Assembly (NCBI GenBank): GCA_000697055.1
Contig: JNDT01002416.1
Coordinates: 1 to 64,000, forward strand
DNA length: 64,000 nucleotides
Direction of reading: 5' to 3'
Source of the DNA: Saksenaea vasiformis B4078
Taxonomy: Eukaryota; Mucoromycota; Mucoromycetes; Mucorales; Saksenaeaceae
Shown here one piece after another: positions 1-15,606 of the stretch (positions are counted from its first letter, which is position 1; every line of letters begins with the position of its first letter). Below the pieces are notes generated by a model. The model made no database searches. It was not told the origin of the DNA and saw only the letters and a list, made by a program, of their open reading frames with translations. Position numbers and translations under genes: made by a program.

Positions 1-1
1 C

Positions 2-289
2 ATTACAGATAATCGCAGCAGCGTGTATCCGATCAAGGTGTGCCACCACCATCAGTTGGGACAAGCTGCCGATGATCAAGCTCTCAGACCATTAGTAAGT
101 GTTCTTATATCTGTTGTTCTGTTCTCATTAAATGTATAGTTCTGGAACCGTGATGTGAACGCGGGAAGAAACATGAGAAGAATTCTAGTTGCCTACATGG
201 AAAATGGACATCAGCTAGAGTCAAGACCCCTCTCATTACAACGACCGCAGCAGCAACAACAACCGCCCCATATCGGGGCTAGGCAGTAA
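2..289 (+). CDS. C-terminal fragment of a TnpB/Fanzor-like (OMEGA) nuclease gene
   Basis: Only the 3' end lies in the window. One exon (2-94) is open in a single frame and ends at a GTAAGT donor. A 45-nt intron (95-139, ending ATAG) joins it in phase 0 to 140-289, which ends at TAA 287-289. The join creates the motif LFWNRDVNAGRNMRRI. This matches the RuvC-III signature (D in NRDxNAxxN) closing TnpB and Fanzor nucleases. A Cys/His cluster (VCHHH) precedes it where a zinc ribbon normally sits, but I do not see a full CxxC pair. A Gln-rich tail follows. Family members are RNA-guided nucleases carried by transposons. Whether this copy is intact cannot be told because its N-terminus and other catalytic residues lie outside the window. 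It could also be a decayed remnant. Confidence 0.5.
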
Positions 290-692
290 GGAACTGCCAA
301 CAAGCCTCTCGTTAGGCACCTGGTGTGCTGTCTTCGGGCAGGTAAGAATTGCTGTCACGTTGAAAAGAAACTCACGTCATACTTCTCCGTGACTTAAGTG
401 CACTGGACCGCGATGGAAGGGCACCAAGAGAGACAGAGAGAGGGAGAAAAAAGGTTCATTAGAACGTCGTGTGTTTTTTAATAAAGGTCCATTGGTGTGG
501 TTTGTGAAGGAACACGTCTATTTCTTTTGTTCTTTATCATCGCTTTGTGTGGAGGAAGAAGACAGTGAAAGAGAGGTACAGAGGGAAGGTCTTTTATTTT
601 TTACCTACCATTTCAACTCCGTTTTTAGACGGGCGGGCTGGCTGGATTTTCTTTTTTTATTCTTTTTTTATCCTTTTCTCTCCGTTTGCATA
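290..692. other. Intergenic region upstream of PKC1
   Basis: No convincing gene. It separates the TAA of the Fanzor-like tail from the inferred PKC1 start. It contains a purine-rich run (about 425-455) and a pyrimidine-rich run just before the start (about 648-690), typical of a fungal promoter and leader. Confidence 0.4.
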
Positions 693-4374
<3,682 letters not shown>

Positions 4375-5188
4375 TGCAGCTTTCTCTTTCTTTTCCTCCA
4401 ATGCATGAGAAAGAAGGGGAGGGGGCAGCTGCATGCTCCTATTTATCGGTTGGATTTTTACATTATTCTAAATAAACCTTGCTTTTGAGCCAAGTTTGCA
4501 TTTATGCATAGATGAACATGGCAGTTTTTACATCATACCAAAGAGTGGGTTGGTCGAGTTTGAACATGATCAAGACCCTGTCTGATAAAAGAATGCAGTA
4601 TTGGAAACAAAGAATTTACGACGACGCAACGCAAGATATAAGCGGTGGTTTTACCTTGTCAAAGGAATTGCTTATGTCCACGACCCAGTAGGTGATACAA
4701 GTCAATTTCATTGTTATGCGCGCGTGAAAAAAAAAGGGGGGGGGGAACAAATCATTTAGACTGTTTACGCTGCTCTAAATAAATTATGCGTCCATGAAGA
4801 TCCAAGTTCGCGCTAAGGAGTGAATCGGCTATGCGGCGCAGTTATTAGTTCATGAATTGGCGACAATGTTTGCTTATCTGTGGTTAACAAGGGGTTACAC
4901 CCGAGCCAGGACGACTTGGGTCAGGGTCATGCAGACTGATAAAAAAGACGTGAATGATCATGTACTGACACACTTGACGGGAATGTAGATGAAAAGACAA
5001 GGAAATCCATGTGCGTCTTTAGATACGGATTGTTCTGGATGCATCAGCTTTCCAGCTCGACTTAAACGGCAACACAATATTTATTTTATGCAAACGCTCA
5101 TTTCAAACGCAAAAGCCATTTATTATTTACATATGAGCAACACATTTTGGGAGGAGGTGCAGGGGAGAAGCTAATTGAAGGGTTAAGC
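4375..5188. other. Intergenic region between convergent PKC1 and F-box gene
   Basis: No gene seen. It holds the PKC1 3' end (AATAAA at about 4470-4475), a G-run near 4735, and a 42-bp segment (4779-4820) that matches the ends of a small repeat at 58283-58412. Confidence 0.4.
4779..4820. repeat. Dispersed repeat end, ATGCGTCC family
   Basis: The segment reads AATAAATTATGCGTCCA and continues to a GCGCTAAGGAG block. The first half matches the left end of the 58283-58412 repeat. The reverse complement of the whole segment matches that repeat's right end (CTCCTTAGCGC, then a GACGCAT block). This looks like one surviving terminus of a small non-autonomous element. No partner end is visible nearby. 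Confidence 0.35.
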
Positions 5189-7294
5189 TTAGCGACGTTC
5201 GTGAAGAAGGATACTTTGTGCTGTTTTCATGACGAGTTGGGTTAGCACACTTCGATGGATACCTAGTTCTTCTTCCATGCGTGGCACTTCGTTGTCGATA
5301 AACTGTGTCCTTTGTGTCTTCCAGGCTTCACGCGGTAACTTTTCTTGTTGTAGGAATTGTTCCAATCGCGCTGGCCGATTTCCTTTGGGCGAGTGGCGGT
5401 TGATGTACGCATGGGATTTGTCTGAATAAATTCTGTCTTTTGCCATCCGAAAGAGGACGGAAAAACACTCGTCACCCATCTGGGAGCGAAGGAGTTCAGA
5501 TAGCGGCGTGGTTGCTGCTGATGTCGAAGACTGGGGTGTTCGGTTGGTGTCGAGCAAGTGGATGATGGTCGGTTCATCTAGGGTAAATTGCGCACAGTCT
5601 GTGCGAAGGACTTGGTTATCGTCCAATGTTTCGACGGCACGTTTCTTCAGTCTGTCCGATGCAAACGTTTTCATCAAGCCGGGCGTTTTGCGTCGGATTG
5701 TCTCCCAGAGAGAGCGTGGAGGTCTGTCGGGTGTATCGGGATCTTCTGAGACCGGATGATACCTGCCAGCGTGAAGACGATGGAGGATCCATGCGTTGAG
5801 AGCCACACTTTTTCCGTGATCACTGTCCACGGTGCGACGCGGGGGACGATAAAAATCAAAGTCGTCGTAGTCTGACCAGTCTGATCCTGAGAAATCTTCA
5901 TAATCATAATAGTCATCGTAACGTACGCTGACGTAACGGGCTGTAGGATAGGTGGTGCAGCGGAAGTACCAATCCATTTCTTTCATTATCACCACAATTT
6001 GATCTGGATCACCAGAACCGGTATTGATATATTTTGTACACAAGGCCGAGTCGGCGCGTAGGGTTAAACCTTGTTCCCTGAGTTTGTCAACCAATAATTG
6101 ACGTCGCTGTCCCATACGGGCATCCGTTTCACGCTTCTCCTTGATCTTCACAATGATGAGCTCGGGGCTTCCTGAGCCACACATAATGAAGCTATCACAG
6201 GCCCACGGTTGTTCATTCTGATGCATGCCAGCTTCTTCCAATTTTTGGGTAAGAAGGGCTCGTCGTTCTTCGCATTGTTGTTTGATTTCGCGTTGGCGGA
6301 TGATTTCTTGCATGATCATTTCTGGGCTTCCCGTGCCAGAACGGACGAAATTGTTGCACATGATCTGGCATTCATTCATTTCCATACCAGCTTCCGAAAG
6401 CTTCTGTGTCAGTAGATCGCGTCGAGCGGCCTGGTTCCGTTCGCGTGATTCAACCGTCCTTCTGCTACGGTTGCTAGAAAATTCTTGGGCTTCTTTCACA
6501 CCGACGTCACCTCCGTGGACGCTACGGGCAAGAAGGATAAGGTCTTCGACCTCGTACAGACGCATGGGTGCAGCCGAACGATAGTAGGGATTTCGATGGG
6601 TGGTACAGCTGACTTCATTCAGATCACTTTCGGTTAATCTGAACCGGCTCATGGCGGCCGATTTCGTGATACGTGATAAGTGTGTATCCATCTGGGCATC
6701 ATGGCTCGTCTCAGCTGTAATCTCCTCTGAGCCATTATCCGTTGTTGTCGTAGCCTTGCTTGACGGAAGGGGTTCGGGATGGAGGCGAAAGTGCTCCCGA
6801 CGGCAGTTCAAGCACAGCCGAATTTCTTTGTGTTCAGATTCAAGCGCAACTGGCAATGCAGCAGAAGACCCTGCCGATCGACATTTCACGTAACACTTCT
6901 CACATACAAGAGCACTGGACGCCATGACAATAGCAAAGTAGGTCTTGTACTTCCGTTTGGGTTCGCCTAATTTTGCAGTTTCGCAAATGGTCTTCCACAT
7001 GGGCAAGCTAATGACAATACGGTGAAGACGTTGGCATACAGAGCCCACAATGGCCAGTTGAGAAGGATAGACTTGTTGCAAAATGGCAATCCATAACTCC
7101 ACAGGAAGATAAACATCGGAATGACCAGAGGCTTTACTCTTTCCTTTTTTCTGACGCTTCTTGCTGACAACCATTATGTCGTCTTGCGTTGTTGATACAG
7201 TGGCGGACTTATTACCCTGATCAATGTCCATAGGTAGTACATCGCCTGCTTCTTCAGCTTCACGAGCTCTCTTTTGTCGACGCGTTTCCACCAT
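5189..7294 (-). CDS. F-box protein with three internal ~50-residue repeats
   Basis: Intronless 701-residue frame starting MVETRRQKRAREAEEAG. A basic stretch (KKRQKKGKSK, about 45-54) may be nuclear targeting. Residues about 61-105 (VYLPVELWIAILQQV...) fit an F-box, which would bind Skp1 in an SCF ubiquitin ligase. Paired cysteines follow (CEKCYVKC at 131-138, then LCLNC), suggesting a small zinc site. Residues about 285-440 carry three tandem repeats with the pattern RRxLLxxKLxExG, a Cys, then a GSGxP block followed by I. Next comes a Tyr/Asp-rich segment (DDYYDYEDFSGSDWSDYDDF). The target protein cannot be predicted. It is convergent with PKC1 and is probably a real intact gene because such a long frame is unlikely by chance. 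Confidence 0.85.
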   Translation of the reverse strand: MVETRRQKRAREAEEAGDVLPMDIDQGNKSATVSTTQDDIMVVSKKRQKKGKSKASGHSDVYLPVELWIAILQQVYPSQLAIVGSVCQRLHRIVISLPMWKTICETAKLGEPKRKYKTYFAIVMASSALVCEKCYVKCRSAGSSAALPVALESEHKEIRLCLNCRREHFRLHPEPLPSSKATTTTDNGSEEITAETSHDAQMDTHLSRITKSAAMSRFRLTESDLNEVSCTTHRNPYYRSAAPMRLYEVEDLILLARSVHGGDVGVKEAQEFSSNRSRRTVESRERNQAARRDLLTQKLSEAGMEMNECQIMCNNFVRSGTGSPEMIMQEIIRQREIKQQCEERRALLTQKLEEAGMHQNEQPWACDSFIMCGSGSPELIIVKIKEKRETDARMGQRRQLLVDKLREQGLTLRADSALCTKYINTGSGDPDQIVVIMKEMDWYFRCTTYPTARYVSVRYDDYYDYEDFSGSDWSDYDDFDFYRPPRRTVDSDHGKSVALNAWILHRLHAGRYHPVSEDPDTPDRPPRSLWETIRRKTPGLMKTFASDRLKKRAVETLDDNQVLRTDCAQFTLDEPTIIHLLDTNRTPQSSTSAATTPLSELLRSQMGDECFSVLFRMAKDRIYSDKSHAYINRHSPKGNRPARLEQFLQQEKLPREAWKTQRTQFIDNEVPRMEEELGIHRSVLTQLVMKTAQSILLHERR

Positions 7295-7572
7295 GGGTCA
7301 AAGTATAAAAGAAAAAAAAATGGAGAGAAAAGAGATGCAAGAAAAATGTTCCCATTGCTTGAATTTTTAATTCCGAATATGGTATTTTGTGGTTTTAGAA
7401 GCTTGCTTGCATCCCGTTTCATCCCATTGTTCTCCTTTGGTGTGATTGATAGATAATGATGCTTTTTTGCTTCTTACAAACAAAAGCTATAAACTTGTTT
7501 TATTCTCGTACTATATATTTCTCAAAAATAAATGAGATCTAGTTGTCGAGTTGCATTACAGACAACTCTTCT

Positions 7573-8533
<961 letters not shown>

Positions 8534-8860
8534 GCTTAAGAAGAGAGTTTCTGAAAAGAAAAAAGAGTGGGGGGAAAGGTTGAACGTTATCAAAGCGAAC
8601 GCCGAGGGCTGGTTGCAAGGGCAAAATGAGATCCATTATTTTTTTCTGACACTCCACTCTTTGTGGTTGACGTCACACGCAAGAAAAAGCGGCACACACC
8701 ACCGTGCATCCCCCAATCGGGCAAAGGTTGAAAGCGGGCATATTTGACGTGCTTTTCCGAAGTGCGGACCGGCTCTCCCGTGATCGATTTCAGCACCCCA
8801 GTCTTCATCATGACAGTCCAAAACTTTTTTTGCTTTGGAAAAGAATCAAGGTCATTGGCC
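8534..8860. promoter_or_regulatory. Bidirectional promoter NDUFS8 / uS5m with CRE palindrome
   Basis: The 327-bp gap separates the divergent start codons of two nuclear genes for mitochondrial proteins. A perfect TGACGTCA octamer, the consensus for bZIP factors of the ATF/CREB class, lies at 8668-8675, nearer the NDUFS8 start. The arrangement suggests shared control of the pair. The site function is inferred from the sequence match only. Confidence 0.45.
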
Positions 8861-9765
8861 ATGCTGGCATTAACACGGTCATTTGCTAACCTTTCTGTGG
8901 TTCCAAGAACCGCCACACGTGGTAATTACATTGAATTTCTTTACTGACTTGTTATTCACGGGCTTTAGCGATTGCATGTGCTTCTCGACCTTATGCCACT
9001 GTGGAAAAGGGCAAACGCTTACGCCATGAAAACCTTTCGAAAGATGCTTTGCCTGACATGACGAAACTCGATTCCGTTCTCGATTTTTCCAACGAAAAGG
9101 CCAAAGATCTTGACCAATCGAAAACTTTTCCTTTCAATCGTCCGACTGACATGGCCCTGAACACCGTGACCGACATCATCGATACACCCCTGAGCGGAGC
9201 AGAGCAAGCAAGTCTTATCAAAAAGGCCTTGGTTGTCAAGCGTGTCGTGAACATGAACGGAAAGGGAAAGCAGCCATCTATGTACGCTTTGGTTGTTGTT
9301 GGTAACCAGAACGGTCTTGCTGGCTATGGTGAAGGTAAAGATGAGGAAGCAAGTCGAGCCGTACGAAAAGCAACCAACCGTGCTATTAAAAATCTTCGAT
9401 ACTTTGACCGTTACGATGACCGTACCTTGTACATGGATATCCGCCATAAATTCCATGCTACCACCCTGGAACTACGAAGCAGACCCCCAGGTAAAAGAGA
9501 GAAAGAAATTAGTTGTCATAGAGAAGCGGCTTTATTAATTTTGCGTTAGGATTTGGATGTCGTGCCAACCGTTACATTCACGAAATCTGTGGATGCATTG
9601 GTATTCACGATCTAAGCGGAAAGGTTCGAGGATCGACAAAGCCAATGAACGTCATCAAGGCAACGTTTGAGGCCCTCTCGAACCAGAAGTTGCCTGAAGA
9701 CATTGCAAAGATGCGAGGAAAGAAGTTGGTGGACGTACAGAACGTGTACTATGGTGGACGATAAA
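8861..9765 (+). CDS. MRPS5: Mitochondrial small ribosomal subunit protein uS5m
   Basis: Component of the mitochondrial ribosome small subunit. Exon 1 (8861-8920) encodes MLALTRSFANLSVVPRTATR, a basic presequence. A GT-AG intron joins it in phase 1 to AIACASRPYATVEKGKR. The N-terminal S5 double-stranded RNA-binding region is seen as KRVVNMNGKGKQPSMYALVV followed by GNQNGLAGYGEGK and EEASRAVRKATNRA. A second intron (from about 9491 to 9549) separates the C-terminal S5 domain (GCGIGIHDLSGKVRGS-type region, read here as CGCIGIHDLSGKVRGS). It ends NVYYGGR and TAA at 9763-9765. Length and motif order fit fungal mitochondrial uS5. It is divergent from NDUFS8. Confidence 0.92.
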
Positions 9766-11018
9766 AAAAAACCCATTAGATCTGACGTTGTAAAAAAAGA
9801 AAGAAAAAAAGTATCTGTGTTTATACGCTTAGAAGACTACAAAACAAACGACTTATGTACGTTTATGGCGCGGTTTGGCTCATGTGTTCAACTTTGGTAT
9901 CTGCATGGAAAAGAATCCTTGAGAAGGAAAGGTCTAGTGCCATTAAGCAAACGAATAAGTAACTTGTATTGATTATTTAATATTATTATCAATGTCTAAC
10001 AAGCAGGGAGATGCACACTACGATTGGGACATAAGCAATCCAGAAATCAGTAAAGGAAATGACGTACTGGATGCGACACGTAATTTTTAGTGGCACGTGT
10101 GTTCTTCGGATCTGACTGCCAGACGAAACCACAGGACTGATCTGTCAAAGCAGCATCGTCAAATGTCGTACTGACTGGGATCTTTCAAAAAAAGGCCGAA
10201 AGACGAACCAACTGCTTCGTTGAAGTAGACCGTTTGCTCACATCAGCTTAAAAAGAAAAAGCGTTTGATTAGTGTGCATCCTAGGCAACACAGAAAGAAA
10301 GACATGAAAAAACAGCAGCTGTTGGACGAAGGAAATGCGTCCTTTTGTGAAACTGACACTCAATTGATCAGTGCAGCAAGATTCTACCGTTCCAAAATTG
10401 GTTATCTTTCTGACGTATAACGCGGCAATAACGATCGATCAAGCAGAATTGACCTAAGCAAAGAAAATCTGAGGAAGTGTGTAAACTTGTAACGTTGAGA
10501 TACGGTCAGTCATATCAACGTGCCCTATGTGTGGTGACGCTTGGCAGCATGCTTGCTGTATACATAGGTTCATCAAAAAAGAAATAGGATATAACCGAAA
10601 ACATAATTCTTTATTTATATTGGCGAAGGTTCCCAATTAATCTGCATTTTTGAATACGGGTAAATCGGAGGTGCCTCGCTCGGAGCACTCTATAGAGAAC
10701 CGATCCTAATCGACTTCTTCACCATCTGCTGGGTCGAGCAAAGGTCCTGACCTTGTGACGCGTCGCTCAATTTTTCCCCCATCTACAAGGACCTGCTAAT
10801 GATCTAAGTGCCGCAGAAAGGACGTGTCTGGTACGGATAACTGGTGCAAATAGCCAGACCTTCCAAAAATGGGTTTCGCAGTGACGTGTACAGCGGACCT
10901 CGCCAGTGCCATTTTCTGCCACAGTTCGTCTTTAACAACAGCGTTCATCATCGTGACGCGAGCTTCCGGGGAAAAAAAATAGTAACTTATTATCTTGTTA
11001 CTCTCATTAAAAGACGCT
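9766..11018. other. Gene-free stretch of about 1.25 kb between uS5m and SWI3-like genes
   Basis: No ORF here has recognisable coding character on either strand, and no RNA gene was identified. A possible non-coding first exon of the next gene ends near 10980, where GTAACT...AAAAG immediately precedes its ATG. Confidence 0.4.
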
Positions 11019-13491
11019 ATGACGGCTCCACGACAATCAACTGTTGATTACAGCTTCTACGAGCAACCTACCACGATCTCTTCCTTTCATGCCATCGTAG
11101 ACAATCTGCGCCATGATCTGGACGCGAGGAGAGGCCGTTCAGAAATAACAGCAGAAAAGCTCGCTCATCTTACTGCACAAATTCAGCAGTTCCAAGAGAA
11201 TGCGCTTGGACGTAGTGCAGCTGAAGCAGTGAGGAAAGAAGGTCGATCCATTCCGTCTCGTATACCTGCGGCATTCTTTCGTGTTGAAGATCTAAAATCG
11301 ACTTCCCCTCTCTATGTGATCCTTAGAGCAGCTTTTACATTCAGAAGCCAGCGGAAAATTTCTGACTGGCGTTGGGATTCACCAGAGGACCGACCGATGC
11401 ACATGGAGCTCATCAATTACATGAAAAAACTGTTGACGGAGGCAGGACACTACCGAATGGTATGTGTCTATTTCGATGGCGATATGAATAATAAAAAAGA
11501 AGACTTCACACAAATGATTGAAGCAATGGGAGGTAGGTGAACCCTTTTGCAATAATCAACTTACTTATTTTTTCTTACTAGGCGGTGTCACGGATGATCT
11601 TTCACAAGCAACACACATCTTGCGTGACGGTACATCAGAACACGAAGAAAACACGTTTCGCATCCTGGAGAAAACACGCACAAAAATGCTTGTTCATTGG
11701 ATTGGTCTTCCAGATTCTTACGATACGTGGATTGATAGAGAAGAGAATCAAGATATTGCAGTTCATGCGGCCGAATCAACTCCTTCTCATGTGAATGCTG
11801 ACTGGTTGACGGACAGTTATACCTATAACGAATGGATGAATGTACAAGATTACCTTTCGACGAACAAACCAGCGACCAAGGCGGGCCTGAAACGATCTGT
11901 GGAAAGCTCCGTCGACGACGAAGCCAGCCCAACCAAACGCTCAAAGCTGCCGGAGCAAGATGAAAAGCTGAAGAATGTTCGACAGGAGGAAGCACGTAAA
12001 TATCTTTCCGTACAGATGCACGAAATCATTATTCCATCATACGCTGCATGGTTTGACATATCCCGAATTCATCCCATCGAGAGACGCGCGTTGCCAGAGT
12101 TTTTTAACAACCGTAACCGATCAAAAACGCCAAGTGTATACAAGGAGTATCGTGATTTCATGGTCAATACGTACCGGATAAATCCATTGGAATACCTAAC
12201 AGTGACAGCGTGTCGACGAAACATGACCGGCGATGTGTGTACTATTATTCGTGTGCATGCCTTTTTAGAACAATGGGGATTAATTAATTACCAGGTACTG
12301 AAGCAAAAGCTGCGAGTCACTTAGTTACATATACTTTAGGTCGACCCAACCATGAAAATATCCAACGTTGGTCCACCATTCGAGGGCCATGTTAAGATCA
12401 CTGCAGATATGCCGCGAGGTCTCCAAGTGGTTAACACATCCTCGACTGAACCAGTTCCTTCTCGACCAGCATCAAAAGAAGATTCATCTGCCCCATCTGC
12501 CCTTGCTCAACAGGAGCAACCGCCTGTTAAAGTCACCGAACGAAAAATTGAGCGAAACTTGCAATTGCGACGTGACATTTATGACGGTGCATCAGTTGAT
12601 TCCTTGTCTGCAGATGCCAAAAAGCCACCGCAATGTGCAACCTGTGAGTCGCCGTGTGTGGAAGACCGTTACCATAGCACCAAGAGTAGCCATCTTTTCC
12701 TTTGTTCGGCGTGTTACAATGATGAAAAATGGCCAACAGATCACAGTAAAGATGATTTTGAACGGGATAGTAAGGCATGGACAGAACAAGAGACGATGTT
12801 ACTTCTTGAGGGGTTGGAGATGTATAAAGAGGATTGGAATGCTGTAGCAGATCATGTTGGGACACGAACACGTGAACAATGCATTTTACATTACTTGCGA
12901 CTTCCTGTCGAGGATTTCCATATCGATGAAGAGATTTCCAAGTTAGGGCAATCACAGTCAAATGCATCGCAGCCATCCGATAGCTCGATCATGTCCGTTG
13001 TTGCCTATCTAGCCTCAGTGGTACAGCCTGAAGTGGCAGCAGCTGCTGGCCAGCAATCGCCACGCCAGCTGTCGCAGAACGCCGAGGGAATGACGGCGGA
13101 CGATGATGAAGAAGAAGAAGAGCAGGACGATGAAAGACATCAGCTTCGATCCAAACTGATTCGAGCAAAGTTGGGGCTATTCGAGGCGAAAACGGAACAG
13201 TACAAAAAGATTGAGATGTTAGTGGAAGATGAGCGACGACAGTTAGAAAAACAGCGACTTCAACTCAGTTTGGACCGTGCAGTGATTAAAAAGAAGATTG
13301 GCCTGATCTATCAAGAGATGGCTAAACACGGCGTCCTCACAAACAGTCTCACTACACAAGGCACAATCTCTTCATGCCCGAATGCACCGTTAGCACCGCT
13401 ACAATTGCCACAACAACCACAACCACCACAACCGCAGCAGCAACAGCAACCACAAGCGCAAGTGGGACCACAGCAACAATCACAGGACTAA
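11019..13491 (+). CDS. RSC8: SWI/SNF-RSC complex subunit, Swi3/Rsc8 (SMARCC) family
   Basis: Scaffold subunit of ATP-dependent chromatin remodellers. Three exons are read: 11019-11532, 11582-12294 and 12340-13491, each joined by GT-AG introns that keep frame. The N-terminal half has the SMARCC-type region ending VNADWLTDSYTYNEWMNVQDY. The SWIRM domain follows (EIIIPSYAAWFDISRIHPIE to INPLEYLTVTACRRN, then RVHAFLEQWGLINYQ). A zinc-binding segment has CATCESPC and FLCSACY. The SANT domain is WTEQETMLLLEGLEMYKED with TREQCILHYLRLPVED. Near the C-terminus there is an acidic tract, a Lys/Glu-rich coiled coil typical of the dimerising leucine zipper, and a Gln/Pro-rich tail. The symbol could equally be SWI3; the two paralogues cannot be separated by eye. 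Confidence 0.93.
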
Positions 13492-13659
13492 CATCTAGTC
13501 ATACGCTTTAGGCACTGGTTTCAGTGCACCAACTTCAATTAATGAAAATTTTCCTTTTTTTTTCTCTATAAAAAGAAAAGAACTCGTGTACATTTTTTTA
13601 CAGGCCAATTAAACTCGTAGATGTCTAGCAGGGTCCCTCCCATTTTAGTCATTGATGCA

Positions 13660-14925
13660 TTATTTTGCCACCTTGTTGTAGAAGTTGTTTCGTTTCATCT
13701 CAATGGCAGTCTTGTATGGTGCAGTGATTGGAGGCTGTAATGGATCCAGTGAAGTGTAGGATTCTTTTAATGGATACGTCCGATCGGCATCGTATCCACT
13801 AACGATGATATCAGTCATGTTTCTCTCGTAAGACACACTTACTTCAAGTCTCCACACGCAATGAAGGGTACGATCGTTCGATTAGGTCCAACCAAGTCAT
13901 TCATGTCATCTGTTTTCGTCGATTGAGTCATAATACGACATTAGATTGTGGTTACCATAGTGAAGATCTAAGAGTGGATTTGCCATGGTGGGTCTGTATC
14001 CCAGTGGTGGTTGGTAACCTTGACAGACAATAAATGCTTCTATGCTTGAGTTGCGCGAACTTCGCGGTTTGCTGCATGTCACAACAGGAAAGAAAATCTT
14101 TAGCTGAGTGTAGAGTAGTGTAATGTCTTTTCCTCGGAAGATCTTGGCAACAAAAGTTCCACCTGGTCGTAGGACATGTGTCGTAATATTCAATGCCTAT
14201 ATCTGACATGAGCTGCGGTTTTTCTTTCCAAAAGAAATACTTACGGCAAGTAATAATTGTGCCTGAATGTATTCGTCCATATCATGAAGACCCGTCACTG
14301 ACAGTCAAGCACTGAGTGCCCCGAGTTTGTTCATAATGTTCTTACCATCAGGAGCACCATCGCACACCACAATATCTGCCAGTTCACCTTCAAAATAAGA
14401 AATGATCTGTTCTGCGGTAGACTTCTTGGTGATGTCGCCCTGCAACTGGATAACACCTTCCAGTGGAGCCTATACGATGGTGAGGCACATATTACTATCG
14501 TCGTCGAATTTACCATGGCTTGCAGATCAACAGCTACAATTTTTGGTTCTTGCTCCTGTGGGTTCTTGACATGATTTTCCCTTCGCGAAACCTTAGCAAC
14601 GCTTTCCACCTCCTCTACAATGAGACATACCCGAGCTTTTTTGTCAAGACTTGAGACCAACTTCCTGGGGCAGCACAGAGATCAACAGCACGATGAACAC
14701 CTAGCGGAGCAAGTCAATCATTGCTTCTCCGATGCAAAATGGTTCGGTTACCTTCTAATAAATTGAATTCCTCATCGAGTTGCAGCAATTTGAAAGCACT
14801 TCGCGCACGCCAGCCTTCCTCTTTTGCCAGGCGGTAGTACTATTAGAGAGGGTGTTAGAAAAGAAGGTCTTCCGTTCATGAAAGCTACGTGCCACATCGC
14901 GCTTATCCTTGGAGGATTTACCCAT
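13660..14925 (-). CDS. TRM7: tRNA (cytidine/guanosine 32/34-2'-O)-methyltransferase, Trm7/FTSJ1
   Basis: FtsJ-family SAM-dependent enzyme that 2'-O-methylates anticodon-loop positions of certain tRNAs. At least seven exons are read on the minus strand. The start at 14925 gives [10 protein letters not shown], joined to [19 protein letters not shown]. Then come [28 protein letters not shown] (SAM-binding motif I), an exon covering the linker, and [12 protein letters not shown] (catalytic Asp). A GTAAGAA...CAG intron (about 14295-14342) follows, then [18 protein letters not shown]. The exon from about 14193 encodes [15 protein letters not shown] (catalytic Lys) and [16 protein letters not shown] (catalytic Glu region). 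The last exon ends NNFYNKVAK and stop at 13660-13662. The K-D-K-E tetrad appears intact. Confidence 0.9.
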
Positions 14926-15454
14926 TTTGGCTCAAAAGGAATAGCTTTTGGGCAATGTCAACCGCAATCTATGCACGCGTGTGACTGTCTGTTCAAAATT
15001 AACTTCTGCAGTGGCTGCGCGTTGCGGGATCAATTGCTACCGAGCCTTCCGTATATTGAGCAGACTTCGACGCTGATGTATATAAATTTTGCGCTCAATT
15101 CCATTAAACCGAAATCCATACAAGCATGGAGCACACAAATTCCGTCCTTAACGTAGATTGGCTTCTTCATGGAGCCTGAACTTTATTTAGTAGTCTTAAA
15201 GAATTCCAACAAACGGTATGCTTATCGTTTTACAAAGTTGAGACTATTTAGAGGTTCTGAGTTCCGGGACAAAATGCACATGTTGGGTCACAGAATTGAA
15301 TATCGATCATTCTTGTTACTATAAGGAAGGTTTACCTTTTCATTGCGGGAAAAAACATCGGTCGATCCTGGTTAAATTTTGATGAAATGATTACCCATAA
15401 ATGCCAAAAAACAATCACAATTTTCGGTCAGCTTAACTAAAAATGATCAAAGAA
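14926..15454. other. Intergenic, no gene seen
   Basis: Upstream flank of TRM7. It is AT-rich with no convincing coding frame on either strand. Confidence 0.35.
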
Positions 15455-15606
15455 CCTTTTTCTTAGGAGCCATACCAAAAATTAGAGCCATATCAAATTC
15501 CGGGCTCTGATATCAACAAGGTTTAGGGTACTTTCGGTGGGTGTGCGGTTTGCAAGGTGTGGCTCCAAAAAGTGCCGGTCGGATTAGGTATGGCTCCTAA
15601 GAAACC
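15455..15606. mobile_element. Short non-autonomous inverted-repeat element (MITE), possibly Mutator-like
   Basis: A perfect 16-bp inverted repeat, TCTTAGGAGCCATACC (15461-15476) and its complement (15587-15602), bounds about 140 bp. The directly repeated 11-mer TGATCAAAGAA flanks it at 15444-15454 and 15607-15617, as a target-site duplication would. A duplication of 9-11 bp suits Mutator-like elements, but no transposase is present. The interior contains a second small palindrome (AGAGCC...GGGCTCT) and a GGTTTAGGGTA block shared with 27690-27785. Confidence 0.55.
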
